In this document: positions 49,566-61,426 of the stretch, in pieces
Layout: every line of letters begins with the position of its first letter
How positions within the stretch are numbered: position 1 is the stretch's first letter
From: Aurantiochytrium sp. KH105
Lineage: Eukaryota; Sar; Bigyra; Thraustochytrida; Thraustochytriidae
DNA: 64,000 nt
Reading direction: 5' to 3'
Assembly: GCA_003116975.1 (NCBI GenBank)
Contig: BGKB01000093.1
Coordinates: 124,001-188,000, forward strand
Notes under the pieces: generated by a model
The model's database searches: none
What the model saw: only the letters and a program-made list of their open reading frames with translations
Told to the model about the DNA's origin: nothing
Position numbers and translations under genes: made by a program

Positions 49566-50555
49566 TTACGAAATTTCTAGCCTGTCGGACCGGATCTGAG
49601 ATGTAGATTGATGTTTTGCAAGATTTGGTTTTCCTCCGTACTCGTGAACAATAATTTCTGTTGTGACAGAGCTCTTTGAAGTTTCCTCGCCCGATGAAAA
49701 CTCTGGAGCTGGTTCACTCGCACAGCTTGTCTCACTACTTTGGTGAGCTTTCATACGCGATTCGGGAAAAGAATTGCTGTGGCGATGGCATTCTGTCTCG
49801 TGTGCGACATTGACAGAGGGCAGACCTTGGGGTCTGCTATGCCTATTTTCTGTTGCAGATGTGTTGTTTGATGGAGAATCTTCACGGTTCTCCACCTCCT
49901 CACGATGCAAATTCCTAGGCATTTCGGAAACTGCTGACCCTGTTTTCGATTCTGCGATGCTTGCGGCATCGTAATAGGTTTCGTCATTCTCCTCGTCTTC
50001 TACGTCTCTCCTTTCTTTCTCTTCTTCCACATCTTGATCCTCTTGACCCTCTTGCTTGTCCTTTTCCTCGCAGTCCTCGTTCTGGTTTCTCTTTCCACCG
50101 ATGGCAGCAAAGACATTGGGCAATATGGATGTAGCTACGGGAAGCGAGGCAGTACCGGAATAAAGCGTGCCGTGAAAGGCTGGCTGCAAGGAGAGCGCCG
50201 GGACGAAATCTCTTGAGCTAGCGCGCGACATTTCCTGTTCTCTTGGGGCCTGCAGCACGCGTTGCTCGGCATCGCGGAACTCTGTCTCGTTCAGAACTCC
50301 CAAGCGCAGATACTCTTGCAGCTGTTCGAGCTGGCGGCCCACCGAGACGCCGTGCATGTCATCGTGTAGGGAGAGCGCCCACGGAGGCAAGATATCCGGG
50401 ATCTCGCGCTCCGGCTGCTGCCCGTCATACTTTTTGCCCACGATGCGCACGCTGGGCTCGCGGAGTCTCTGCTCGCGCTGGGCGATCTCCTCGAGCTGCT
50501 GCGCCCGCCGCGTCTCACGCGCCTGCTGCTCCTCTTCGTCCTCGCAGACGCACAT
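49566..50555 (-). CDS. Acidic, largely disordered protein with a SHOCT-like helical hairpin
   Basis: The frame gives 329 residues from the ATG at 50555 (MCVCEDEEEQQA); a TTG lies five codons earlier. The true N-terminus could be in an upstream exon: a separate frame at 50515-50718 starts with an ATG at 50718 and is Asp/Ala-rich. The first about 45 residues are a Glu/Arg/Gln helix. Near residues 75-102, QLEQLQEYLRLGVLNETEF fits the short SHOCT pattern (helix, Gly turn, 'L-T-E-x-E-F'). SHOCT units typically mediate oligomerisation or pairing with membrane proteins. The remaining C-terminal about 200 residues are Glu/Asp/Ser-rich low complexity. No enzyme motif is visible, and family membership beyond the SHOCT-like hairpin is unknown. 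Confidence 0.6.
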   Translation of the reverse strand: MCVCEDEEEQQARETRRAQQLEEIAQREQRLREPSVRIVGKKYDGQQPEREIPDILPPWALSLHDDMHGVSVGRQLEQLQEYLRLGVLNETEFRDAEQRVLQAPREQEMSRASSRDFVPALSLQPAFHGTLYSGTASLPVATSILPNVFAAIGGKRNQNEDCEEKDKQEGQEDQDVEEEKERRDVEDEENDETYYDAASIAESKTGSAVSEMPRNLHREEVENREDSPSNNTSATENRHSRPQGLPSVNVAHETECHRHSNSFPESRMKAHQSSETSCASEPAPEFSSGEETSKSSVTTEIIVHEYGGKPNLAKHQSTSQIRSDRLEIS

Positions 50556-51712
50556 CGTCTGCCTCTCCAACGCGGTCTGCCTCCCCTCCTCGCGGTTCCG
50601 CCGTCGCCGCCGCCCCTGCCGCGTCTGTGTCGTCTTTGTCTGCGTCGGCGTCCGAGTCCGAGTCCGCCACGACGACGGACGGCATGGCGCCCTCGCTGTG
50701 CTGCTCGCGTTCGTTCATACGGCAGCGCAGGCAGGCAGGGCACGCGACCCAATGTCCCGGACCGGCTCACTCCGCCGAGCTCGACGCCGCGCGCTCCAGC
50801 CGTCGCCTGCTCCTCGCCGGCGGGGCTTCCCGTCGCCGCGGCGCAGTTTTCGCAGCTCGCCGTCGCCATCGCGGTCGCCGCGGCGTGCGGCGCGTCGCTC
50901 TGCAGCTGCTCTTGCGCGGGCTCGCGGTGCCGGATCCTTTTCCTTTCTTGCGCATGGTCAATCGCTCCCAGGAGAGAGGAAGAAGAACGCGAGACCCCGC
51001 GGCAGGTAAGGGCGCCCACCCTTTCTCGGGGGGAGAAGAACCGAGGCGAACGCCGCCCTCCGCAGCCGCGGGGCACGTGCCCCGATTTGGGGTTGCGGTA
51101 GTTCTATAAGTGCGGACTCAAGAGCCCCTCATTCGTAACCTCTGGCAGGCGTAGTAGAAGGCCTAGGTGGCGCTAGCCGGCTTTCCAGGGATCAACGTTA
51201 CTGGCACACAAAGCTGGCATAGGACTACACGCGCCAGCGGCAGCGGCCTCGGCAGGTGAGGAGAGGAGGTAGACCGCCTTCGCTCGCGAGATGGTGCTGG
51301 CGGCGTGCGGGTGGGTGCTGGCGAACGCCTCGCTTGGGGAGCTCCTGGTTCTGGAGCTGACGGGGGTCATCTTACTGGTAACGGCGCTCTTGGCCATGGC
51401 GGCGAACGGGGCGCACGACTTGGGCAGCAGCGCGTGGCGGGCAGCCTCGACTTCGGCAGCAACGACGACGATGACGACGATACTTGCAGCAGGGGGAAGG
51501 CAAGCGGTACGGCGACGAGCGGTGGACGATGAACAATTATAGCAGAAAAAGACACGAAGAAGGAGAAGAAGAAGAAGAAGAAGAATTAAGCTGCACACAT
51601 AGGCTACGTAGAGATAGCAGGACTACTATACCATTATAAAATAGGATTGGTGCCCTTTTGCCTCCAGGAGGCTTAGCATAGCACAGCATTCAGATAGCAG
51701 AGCAAAGTTCGC
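50556..51712. other. GC-rich intergenic region; one weak small ORF
   Basis: ORFs at 50243-51109 and 50291-51076 are Arg/Ala/Ser low-complexity and rejected. A small plus-strand ORF at 51291-51542 (83 codons) has a hydrophobic start (LVLELTGVILLVTALLAMAA) that could be a TM helix, but nothing else supports it. A (GAA)n run is at about 51560-51585. The stretch upstream of 51713 is the 3' side of the HACL1-like gene. Confidence 0.45.
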
Positions 51713-53458
51713 TTACAGGTTGGACTTGGACGGCTCCGGGGCGGCGTCGGAGTCCTCGGCGCGTGAAAGCCAGCCGAACTCCTGCTTCTTGCGACCGCTA
51801 AAGGGATCGATAATGATGTTAATGAGGCAAGGACGCGGATGCGCGACAGCCTCGCGAAGAGCAGGCTGAATGTCGTCCGGGGACTCGACGTAGAATCCCT
51901 TGCCGCCAAAGCCCGTGATGACATTCTCATAATGCGCCTGGTCTTTGGCCGAGAGACTCGTCACCGGGACACCGCCCTTGGCGCGTTCCTCGGGGGTCTC
52001 GCCAGAGTGCGGCACGCCAACGCCAATACCGCTGTTGTTGACAACAATAAAGGTGATGTTGTTGAGGTTGTACCTGCAAGCGGTCTCGACCTCCATGCCG
52101 GAAAAGCCAAAGGCAGAGTCACCCTCAATGCAAAAGATTTGCTTCTTGGGGTACAAGACGGCTGCGGCCAGGGCAAATCCGAGACCAACGCCCATGGTGC
52201 CGTAGGTGCCGGCGTCGAGACGATGCTTGGGAAGATAGTTTTCGAGAATCGTGCGGCCAATGTCGAGCGTGTTGGCGCCCTCTGTGCTGATGATGGCGTC
52301 CTTGTATCCGTTTTCGAGGAAAGACTGGATCTCCGAGAAGACGACATAGTAGTTCATGGGCGTGGAGCGATCGCTCGCGAGCTCGAGGTTGGCGTTGCGG
52401 TTCTTGCTGACCTTGGCATCGAGAAGCTTCCACCACTCGTCGTCGCGCTTGCGTGGGGCCACCTTTTCCTTTTCAACAGCGTCGGAGAGCTGCTCGAGGA
52501 CAGCGGACGCCTGGCCACAAAGCGTGGCGGCGGGAGGGACGTTGTCACCAAAGACTTCGGGGCAAACGTCGATCTGGATGATTTTCACATCCTTGCGGAA
52601 GCGTGGGGGCAGGCCAAAGTGGAGAATCCAGTTGAGGCGCGCGCCGCAAAGCACGACGACATCGGCGGACTTGAGTGCGGTCGAGCGGCCGGGAGCAATC
52701 GAGTTGGGGTGGTCGTCTGGGATGCAGCCCTTGCCCATGGGCGTTGGCAGGTAGGGCAGGTTAAGCGTCTCCACCAGACGCTGGGCCTGCTTGCCGCCGT
52801 TGCCATAGGCGCAGCCCTTGCCGACAATGACGAGGGGCCGCTCGGCGGAACGAAGGAGATCACAGGCCTTGCGAATCTGTGCAGGGTCTGCGAGCGAGAT
52901 GGGCGGCGGGAGCGCGCGCGGCACGCGCTCAAGGAGTTTCTCGTTCGGGGCCTTGTTGACAAAGTTGCCCGGAAGGTCAAGGTAGACGGCGCCAGGACGG
53001 CCGTAGGTGGCCATGCGAATGGCCTTTTCCACGTAAAAAGGGACCCGCTCGAGACTGTCGAACTGGGCCGCATACTTGACGTAGGGGCGCGCGAACTCGA
53101 CCTGGGGCGACTCCTGAAAGGCGCCGCGTGAGTTGAGCATCTGGTCGCTGGCGCCGCCGATGACGATCATCGGCCAGCAGTTCTCCTGGGCATTTGCAAG
53201 GCCCGCCAGCGCGTGCACGACGCCTGGGCCCGAGACGACCACGCAGACGCCGGGCGTGCCGGTCATGTACCCGATGGCGCCGGCCGCGTACGCCGCAGCC
53301 TGTTCATTCCTGCATCCGATAAAGTGGATGCCGGCCTCCTGGATGGCGCCTCCCAGCTCAATGACAGGGACGCCTACGATACCAAAGACGTACTCCACGC
53401 CCTGGTCCTTGAGCGCCTGCGCGATGACCTTGGCGCCGAGTCCCGCTCCCACGGACAT
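51713..53458 (-). CDS. HACL1: 2-hydroxyacyl-CoA lyase (HACL1-like), TPP-dependent, with SNL peroxisomal-type C-terminus
   Basis: From the ATG at 53458 the protein has 581 residues, close to human HACL1 (578). An in-frame ATG at 53821 would add 121 low-complexity residues and is less likely. It begins [20 protein letters not shown] and continues [13 protein letters not shown]. The catalytic Glu52 is in [12 protein letters not shown]. The TPP/Mg motif [20 protein letters not shown] ends in IVVNN (GDS to NN). [20 protein letters not shown] marks the lyase and oxalyl-CoA decarboxylase family. HACL1 cleaves 2-hydroxyacyl-CoA to formyl-CoA plus a shortened aldehyde, the key step of alpha-oxidation. 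Oxalyl-CoA decarboxylase is the main alternative. The end, SNL, is a plausible PTS1, fitting a peroxisomal site. Confidence 0.9.
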   Translation of the reverse strand: MSVGAGLGAKVIAQALKDQGVEYVFGIVGVPVIELGGAIQEAGIHFIGCRNEQAAAYAAGAIGYMTGTPGVCVVVSGPGVVHALAGLANAQENCWPMIVIGGASDQMLNSRGAFQESPQVEFARPYVKYAAQFDSLERVPFYVEKAIRMATYGRPGAVYLDLPGNFVNKAPNEKLLERVPRALPPPISLADPAQIRKACDLLRSAERPLVIVGKGCAYGNGGKQAQRLVETLNLPYLPTPMGKGCIPDDHPNSIAPGRSTALKSADVVVLCGARLNWILHFGLPPRFRKDVKIIQIDVCPEVFGDNVPPAATLCGQASAVLEQLSDAVEKEKVAPRKRDDEWWKLLDAKVSKNRNANLELASDRSTPMNYYVVFSEIQSFLENGYKDAIISTEGANTLDIGRTILENYLPKHRLDAGTYGTMGVGLGFALAAAVLYPKKQIFCIEGDSAFGFSGMEVETACRYNLNNITFIVVNNSGIGVGVPHSGETPEERAKGGVPVTSLSAKDQAHYENVITGFGGKGFYVESPDDIQPALREAVAHPRPCLINIIIDPFSGRKKQEFGWLSRAEDSDAAPEPSKSNL

Positions 53459-55595
<2,137 letters not shown>

Positions 55596-55804
55596 ATGGT
55601 AAACCCGGTTTTTGTACTTTTCTGACTTTATCACTTCCCTTGGCCCTTTTTACTTAGTCTTCTTGCTGGTTGCTTGCCTGACAGGGAGTTAGTTGTTGGT
55701 GACTTACTTTGTGCCTTGTTTTGCCCCCTTCTTATTTTCAAGGGTGATGAAGATGAAGCCGAAGCAGAGCTGATTTTTGCTTGGGTCCACAACCAAGATC
55801 GAGG

Positions 55805-56725
55805 ATGGAGGATGGCGCGCCCTCGGAGGACGTCTCGCGCGAGAGCGGCGGCAGCGCAGGGGGGCTCGTGACCGTGGTGCTGGATATGAACGAAGCTCTT
55901 TGGGCGCAAGTGTCGGCCAAGGGCGGCGAGGACAACGTGACGCTCGCGAGCGCCCTCAGCAGCGTGGTGGTCTTTCTCAACGCCGTGCAGCTCATGGACC
56001 GCGAGAGCGAGGTCTGTGTCGTGGCAGAGTGCCCCGACGGCACTGCGCGCGTACTTGCTCGTGGTGTTTCCGACGTCGGCCCTGCGGTAGAGGCCGCCAT
56101 GGACCTCGTTGCCAAAGCGGCAGCCGTTCCCAAGGCTGACCAGCGCTCGGGACTCTCGACGGCCCTCTCTGTGGCACTTGCCAGCACGAATCGAGCCATG
56201 GTCGACCACAAAACGCGCTTTGGCGTGGACCCTCTTGCGCGCGTTCTCGTTATTCAGGTCACTCCCGATGATCCTAGTCAATACATTGCTTCCATGAACT
56301 CTGCTTTTGCCGCACAAAAACTTGGCGTCCTAGTCGACGTCGTGGATCTCAGTCCAGAGCCATCCAAGATCCTGCAGCAAGTTGCGCACTTATCCAAGGG
56401 TATCATCCAGCGCTTTGAGACCATTACGACGCCTGCACTCATTGAGCATCTCTTGACCGTTTACCTGCCAGACGCCGAGACGCGCAAGCTTCTCAAACTT
56501 CCCCCGCAAGCAGCAATTGTCCTCCAAGCGGCCTGCTTTTGCTGTGGCAAGCTGCGCGATCGTGGCTGGGTGTGTTCTGTTTGTCTTTCTGTCTGGTGCA
56601 AAGATCCACGTCTCCGTAGCTTCCGCGCAGATCTCATCCCGGGTGTGGAGGGCGCTCAAAGCACCTGTCCAACTTGCCACACACGCATCAACAAAACAAT
56701 GAGCCTTCTTGATGCTTCTTCGTAA
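55805..56725 (+). CDS. GTF2H3: TFIIH core subunit p34 (GTF2H3/TFB4)
   Basis: The protein has 306 residues from the ATG at 55805 (GAGGATGGA). A von Willebrand A-like domain covers about residues 15-215: LVTVVLDMNEALWAQVS, VVVFLNAVQLMDRESEV, and LVIQVTPDD-like (LVIQVTPDDPSQYIASMNSA). A C-terminal zinc finger (about 255-300) has CFCCGKLRDRGWVCSVCLSV and CPTCHTRINKT. p34 is a structural subunit of TFIIH, which serves transcription start and nucleotide-excision repair, and pairs with p44. The gene begins 210 bp after the diubiquitin stop, in the same orientation and intronless. Confidence 0.92.
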   Translation: MEDGAPSEDVSRESGGSAGGLVTVVLDMNEALWAQVSAKGGEDNVTLASALSSVVVFLNAVQLMDRESEVCVVAECPDGTARVLARGVSDVGPAVEAAMDLVAKAAAVPKADQRSGLSTALSVALASTNRAMVDHKTRFGVDPLARVLVIQVTPDDPSQYIASMNSAFAAQKLGVLVDVVDLSPEPSKILQQVAHLSKGIIQRFETITTPALIEHLLTVYLPDAETRKLLKLPPQAAIVLQAACFCCGKLRDRGWVCSVCLSVWCKDPRLRSFRADLIPGVEGAQSTCPTCHTRINKTMSLLDASS

Positions 56726-57087
56726 AGAAAGGCAGTCGACCCCGACCCGGGCCATGGCGTGGCATTTTCCCCGGAGGCAGAGGCTTGCTGAAAGAACGAT
56801 GATGAGGTCAGGACCAGGCCCAGTTTGCGTATTGCGTCCTTTGAATTACATGCCGCAGAAATAGTGCTGCCGCGATTCGAATCTGTCCTGGCCTTTCTTC
56901 TTACAATGTACAATGATCACTCAAAATCAACTGTGAGAGAGATAGCATGCAAACAGACAGACGTCAAGTCCCTTTATAATGCGAAGTAGAAAAAGATAGA
57001 ATCTGTCAATTTACTCTCCTTGTGCTCGACAAGCTATGCCGATCTCACCTGCGAAAGGGGGCCTTTCTTCTTTTTGCTATTACAGTA

Positions 57088-57119
<32 letters not shown>

Positions 57120-57298
57120 AGGGAAAGACGGTGACGCAATTGATGATGACGATGGTGATGACAACCCAGTTATTGAGGACGCTCAAGCTATGGAGCACGG
57201 CCGAAAACCACACAGCATATAAGCTAATTTTTTTCTTAAAGTTTTGCTTTCTTGTAAAGTGCGCTTGGGGTCGTGTCGTCAGCGAGCGATATTTCTTG
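56726..57298. other. Convergent 3' intergenic region with (GCT)n
   Basis: Between the TFIIH subunit and the isochorismatase-fold gene there is a (GCT)n run of about eleven units at 57088-57119 followed by a gatgatgacgatggtgatga stretch. No gene is supported. Confidence 0.5.
57088..57119. repeat. (GCT)n trinucleotide repeat
   Basis: Roughly eleven uninterrupted GCT units in non-coding DNA. Confidence 0.9.
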
Positions 57299-58195
57299 TT
57301 ACTTTCTCGCGGAAAATGCCATTTCCGCAGTTGATACACAAAGGTTCAGCTTCTTCATGTCATCGATAAACGCGTCGGCCTCGCTCTCGAAAGACTGGAC
57401 GGGACTCATGGCGTCTTCGATGAGAACAAGCTGGCCCATCTTGTCACGGTCCCAGTTCTCAACGAGATCACGAACGGTATAGTTCACACAATGTGATTTG
57501 GCCTGGCCACAAATGAGAACCTCGTCGTGCTGCTTCAGACAATCAATCAGATGAGTGTTGAGCTGGGTGTTCTTGTCATCTTCGCGAGGAACCTCGGCAC
57601 GGAGCGCCGAGTAGTGCTCTGTATAGCTGTTGTTACCCTTGATGATGTACGTCACGGTGGACCCATGCTTTGCTTCCCAAGCTTCGAGTTCCTTGAATAT
57701 CGACTCACGAACAGCGTGACCCGTGCTGCCCACAAGACAATGCTCAGGCCAAATAGTGAGCGACATACGTCCTTCGCTTTCGAGGCCTTGCAGGTACGTC
57801 TCAACCCACTCCATAAGACCAGGGTCGTTGCGAGCGGGCTTCCACACCCCATTCTTGAAATCGCTCAGCGTGATTGTAGTAAAGTAGTCGGGCATCTTCT
57901 TCGTGTCGGATCCATCAGTCCAGAACATCTGATGCGCAATGTGGTATTTCATGTGTGTGTCGAGCGTCACGTAAATCTCGCGAATTTCCTCGCCGTGCTC
58001 CTTGATCATTTTCGCAATGCGTTCCGCATCTTCGTCGGCACTCGCGATGGCGAGACTGCCTCCGGGGTGAAAGTCGTTCTGCGGATCAATGATCAAGAGG
58101 CATTTACCGCCGCGTTCCAAGGGAACGTTGCGCTCGTAAATCGTTGACATGCTGGAATGGGTCGCCGAAAGGTAACGAGAAAGACAGGAACCCAT
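57299..58195 (-). CDS. Isochorismatase-fold hydrolase (nicotinamidase-like) with N-terminal dual-acylation motif
   Basis: The protein has 298 residues from the ATG at 58195; the next ATG is at 58150. The N-terminus MGSCLSRYLS combines a myristoylation consensus (Gly2, Ser6) with Cys4, a common palmitoylation site. The catalytic domain has KCLLIIDPQNDFHPGG (Asp37), TLDTHMKYHIAHQMFW (metal/substrate region), IWPEHCLVGSTGHAV, and LICGQAKSHCVNYTV with candidate nucleophile Cys236. This Asp/Lys/Cys fold hydrolyses nicotinamide to nicotinate in NAD salvage, or related amides. The family includes other cysteine hydrolases, so the substrate is inferred. Acylation of such an enzyme is unusual. The gene is intronless and convergent with the TFIIH gene. 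Confidence 0.85.
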   Translation of the reverse strand: MGSCLSRYLSATHSSMSTIYERNVPLERGGKCLLIIDPQNDFHPGGSLAIASADEDAERIAKMIKEHGEEIREIYVTLDTHMKYHIAHQMFWTDGSDTKKMPDYFTTITLSDFKNGVWKPARNDPGLMEWVETYLQGLESEGRMSLTIWPEHCLVGSTGHAVRESIFKELEAWEAKHGSTVTYIIKGNNSYTEHYSALRAEVPREDDKNTQLNTHLIDCLKQHDEVLICGQAKSHCVNYTVRDLVENWDRDKMGQLVLIEDAMSPVQSFESEADAFIDDMKKLNLCVSTAEMAFSARK

Positions 58196-59326
58196 AAAAA
58201 ATAGTCTGAAAGCCCGAACGCGAAGCGTTCACGAAAAGCCGCGACCTCTACAACGTGTCACAGAAGTAGCAACAACACTACCAGCTCTCCTCGTCAATCT
58301 GTGCTCCTCTTCAGACCTCAATAACAGCGCAGGTTCTCCCCCGCTGACCGATGAAGGGACGTCGGTCCACTTGCGTTGACCCTGCGATCGCTACGCTTGG
58401 CGCTCGAGCGCGGCGGCGGTGCGAGACCCGAGCCGCGAGTCTTCCGCCCCCGTTCCCCCTCTTTCCCCTGCTCCTTGCCAGCCCTGCCAGTCCCGCCCGC
58501 GACCTCGCGCTGCGTCGCCGTGTTGCCCACGCTGGAAACTCGCGCGCGCGTTTCGTGTTTGCTCGAAACGACCCCGAAAAACTCAGTCTGGCCTATAACT
58601 CACTGTATTGGGACGCTTTACTCTACTTGCGGACAAATGGAATCTGGCCTGCCCGTACCGTGCTTGCAGTGCTGTGCGCGTGCATAGTGCACAGCGCGCG
58701 CGCCTGCGCTCCCACGCTGGCTTGCCTGCCTGTAAGTCTGGCACTGGCCAACTCACGGCCGCACTCTCGCCGCTCGGGGCCGACGCCGAGCGCAATTCAG
58801 CTGCAGCTGGCTGGCCGGCGTCCCCAGCGCACGGGCGTCCGCCGCTGCCGCCTCTGGGGGGCAAGCAAGGGGCCAGCAGAGACGGAGAGTTGGGGAGAGT
58901 CGCGATTGACTAGCTCGAAGAGCGTGTGCGCGAGAATGTTGTCCCTGGCTGCTTGTAGGCCTGGCTGGCTCGAGGAGCCTACTTGAGCATTAATCCCTTT
59001 CCAATTCTCCAACCAAGGGCGGCCATGGCGGATGACGAGTGAGCTTTGCAACTCTTTGCCAATGGCCCAGGCCTTCTGGCATTTCAACGGATCAATCTCA
59101 GGCGCGGCTTTTTGCTTACTTGATGACTATGATGATGATGATAATGATGATGATGTGAAGTTGACGATGGTTCTTGCCAGACAGATAGATGACGAAACGC
59201 GCGCCGCACACGTAAGACGTAGTACGCAGGCAGGGAAACGTGGTGGGCGCGCTAGATCGCTTGCCGGTGGACAGCGTTGGCAAGCTTTTGCCGCAGCAAG
59301 AAATCCAAAACATCGTGAAGTGAAGA
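58196..59326. promoter_or_regulatory. Divergent intergenic region between isochorismatase-fold and EF-hand genes
   Basis: This 1.1-kb, GC-rich region contains a (GAT)n stretch near 59125-59153. ORFs (58351-58986 and others) have no recognisable domain. No defined regulatory motif is claimed. Confidence 0.35.
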
Positions 59327-60415
59327 ATGGCGCAAAAGGGAACTATTGCGCTGAGTGGCGGCAAGAGCACCTACGGGCCGAGCACACTGACGGGAAATTG
59401 GGTCGAGGATCGCGTCGCTGGACCCACCACAGAGTACGTCGAAATCCCTGGCTTTGAAACCACCAAGGGGTTTTCCGAGCTTTCGGGTGCCAATAAGACG
59501 CGCAAGATCTATGGCCTCACGCTCGGCGCTCCTCGCGACGAGTCCGAGTCCAAACATGCCCAATCCCCGCTGAGCCTTGTCTCGTATCAAGATCCGGCCA
59601 AGCTTGACAAGCCAGCGAGCATCTCGCAGCTCGCGTATAATCCTCGCACGCACAAAGCATTTCAGAACCAATTCGGCTCCAGATTCCCGCTGCGGACGAC
59701 GCCAAAGACCAGAGAAGAACTCGACAATTACCGCTCAGACTGGTCGATGGACCTCGAGACGCGAGAGCGCCGCTTTAAGACCGAAAAGGTTCACTGCGAC
59801 AACAGCTCAGTCGAGTCGCAGTTCCGCACGAGCGCGATGCGAGATCTCCCTAATGTCCCTGTTCCCGTGCGAAACCTCCGCGCTGCGATCCTTGATACAC
59901 ATGGCACACATGCCATGCACCTTATGATGCGTGTTTTCACCGCGTACGACGTTGACGGCTCACTCACGCTCTCTCGCGATGAGCTCCTCGAGCTTCTCAA
60001 AGATCTGGGTCTGCGCCTCACTCCGGACGATTTCCAGGTCATTTGGGAGCACTTCGATGTCGACGAGTCGGGGCAGATCGACTATGCCGAATTCCAGCGT
60101 GCGATGCGTGGCCCCATGTCGTCCGAGCGGCTCGTCAGCGTCCAGGCTGCCTATGATGACCTCGTTGCAAAATATGACGGGCTCTTGCGTCTGCAAGACT
60201 TGCTTGATGCTTTTGTGCTCAAACCTCGCGGCCTGCGCTACTCTGTTCACTTTGACTGCGTGTCTCGCGAGTTTGCGAACCAATGGGTTTTTCTCGACGC
60301 TGCTGCCCCCGTTTCTGCAGATCTCTTTGAAGAGTACTTTGCCAACTTATCCGCAGCCGTTCCAGACGATGGCGAGTTCCTCGCCATCATTGAGTCAGCT
60401 TTCTCGTACAAGTAA
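59327..60415 (+). CDS. EF-hand protein, calcyphosin-like
   Basis: The protein has 362 residues from the ATG at 59327. Residues 1-190 lack a named domain and carry short aromatic/Gly patterns (GKSTYGPSTLTGNWVEDRVA). Two consecutive EF-hands follow at about 205-262: DVDGSLTLSRDE and DVDESGQIDYAE, each with acidic residues at loop positions 1, 3 and 12, so both should bind calcium. The C-terminal about 90 residues form a helical pair typical of calcyphosin-like proteins (LQDLLDAFVLKPRGLRYSVH). Such proteins often occur in cilia or flagella, consistent with delta-tubulin in the window. Assignment to flagella is inference. Confidence 0.8.
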   Translation: MAQKGTIALSGGKSTYGPSTLTGNWVEDRVAGPTTEYVEIPGFETTKGFSELSGANKTRKIYGLTLGAPRDESESKHAQSPLSLVSYQDPAKLDKPASISQLAYNPRTHKAFQNQFGSRFPLRTTPKTREELDNYRSDWSMDLETRERRFKTEKVHCDNSSVESQFRTSAMRDLPNVPVPVRNLRAAILDTHGTHAMHLMMRVFTAYDVDGSLTLSRDELLELLKDLGLRLTPDDFQVIWEHFDVDESGQIDYAEFQRAMRGPMSSERLVSVQAAYDDLVAKYDGLLRLQDLLDAFVLKPRGLRYSVHFDCVSREFANQWVFLDAAAPVSADLFEEYFANLSAAVPDDGEFLAIIESAFSYK

Positions 60416-60479
60416 TTTTTGGTTTTGGTAAAATCGGGTGAAGCAATAAAATAAAATAAAAATTGGCAGGGGTTGACTG

Positions 60480-60900
60480 CGATGAAATGTTGACGAAAAA
60501 TGCGTGCGACTTGCCGTGAGGGGTCTTGTGATTTTGGCCGTGACCGTGTAGCTTATTTTAGCTAGTACGAGCTGCTGATCGATGTACATCGAGAGTGGAG
60601 CGTCCGCAGGAAGCTCGAGAGAAAAAGGAAATTGGTACTCGCCAGGATCGAGTACGACACCGCGGATTGCAGGTGTCACGAAGCGCCGTCTCGGCAAGGC
60701 GTCAATATAAGCAGTTCGCGACGTTGCATGTGAAAAGACTGTGAGCAGTTTGCGCGTTATGCTCGTCTTGGGCTTCCATCGCGTCGAGGACGTGGACCAG
60801 CACGAGACCATCAAGACTGTCGCCTTGGGGTACGCACGAGCGTGCTAGCGCAACATCGAGAAGCGCGGCGCGGCCTTTGGGCGGCGCAGCTAGCCGCGCG
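60480..60900 (-). pseudogene. Arrestin-like fragment, frameshifted and truncated
   Basis: On the minus strand one frame contains GEYQFPFSLELPADAPLSMY followed by ISYTVTAKITRP, the arrestin N-domain 'pG-y-FPF-s-LP' signature. Upstream, in another frame, CVPQGDSLDGLVLVHV resembles the preceding 'y-PGD-L-G-V-v' strand. The two parts are out of frame, the second arrestin domain is missing, and the frame ends near the stop of the EF-hand gene. It may be a decayed copy or a gene with an unseen intron. This is a motif-level call only. Confidence 0.35.
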
Positions 60901-61426
60901 GTTGGCACTGCAACAGCGCATTGTTGCGTTTCTGCGAATCCGTCCACAGGTGCTTCAATGGTGCTTTTCAAAAAAAAAACATCAATGGAAGAAAAAGGGA
61001 ATTTGAAGTTGACTTTCGCCAAGCCACAGAATGAACTTTTCAATTTATCCAAGAGCATTCTGAGATCCAAACGCAGCTCCGAAGGAAAGCGAGATAGAGA
61101 AGTTATTATGATTCGAGTGGGTTCTACTACTGAACACTGGCAAACCTGTTCTGCAGAATTTGAGTGATCGCAAGCCGCCGCATCACCTTTTGTTCAAAAC
61201 GCGAGTTACTGAACGCAGGTATAGGATGAAGTTGCTTGGGCGTAGGTCTTTGAGCGACTGTTGAGGGCGACTGATCTTTGATCGAAGCTGGCAAGATTCG
61301 TTCGAATACGCTGCCGCAAGAACGCGCGACTCTTCTCAATTCACCCTGCACGTACTCGTTGCACATTTGCACCAGGGATCCCCTCCGTACGTAATCGGGA
61401 TTCCGACCAAATAAATGATCTTCACC
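60901..61426. other. Intergenic region
   Basis: Short ORFs only. It includes an A-rich stretch near 60970-60995. No recognisable gene. Confidence 0.4.

Noticed and set aside
51291..51542. 83-codon ORF with a hydrophobic segment
   Set aside because: Single weak feature, GC-rich surroundings and no family resemblance.
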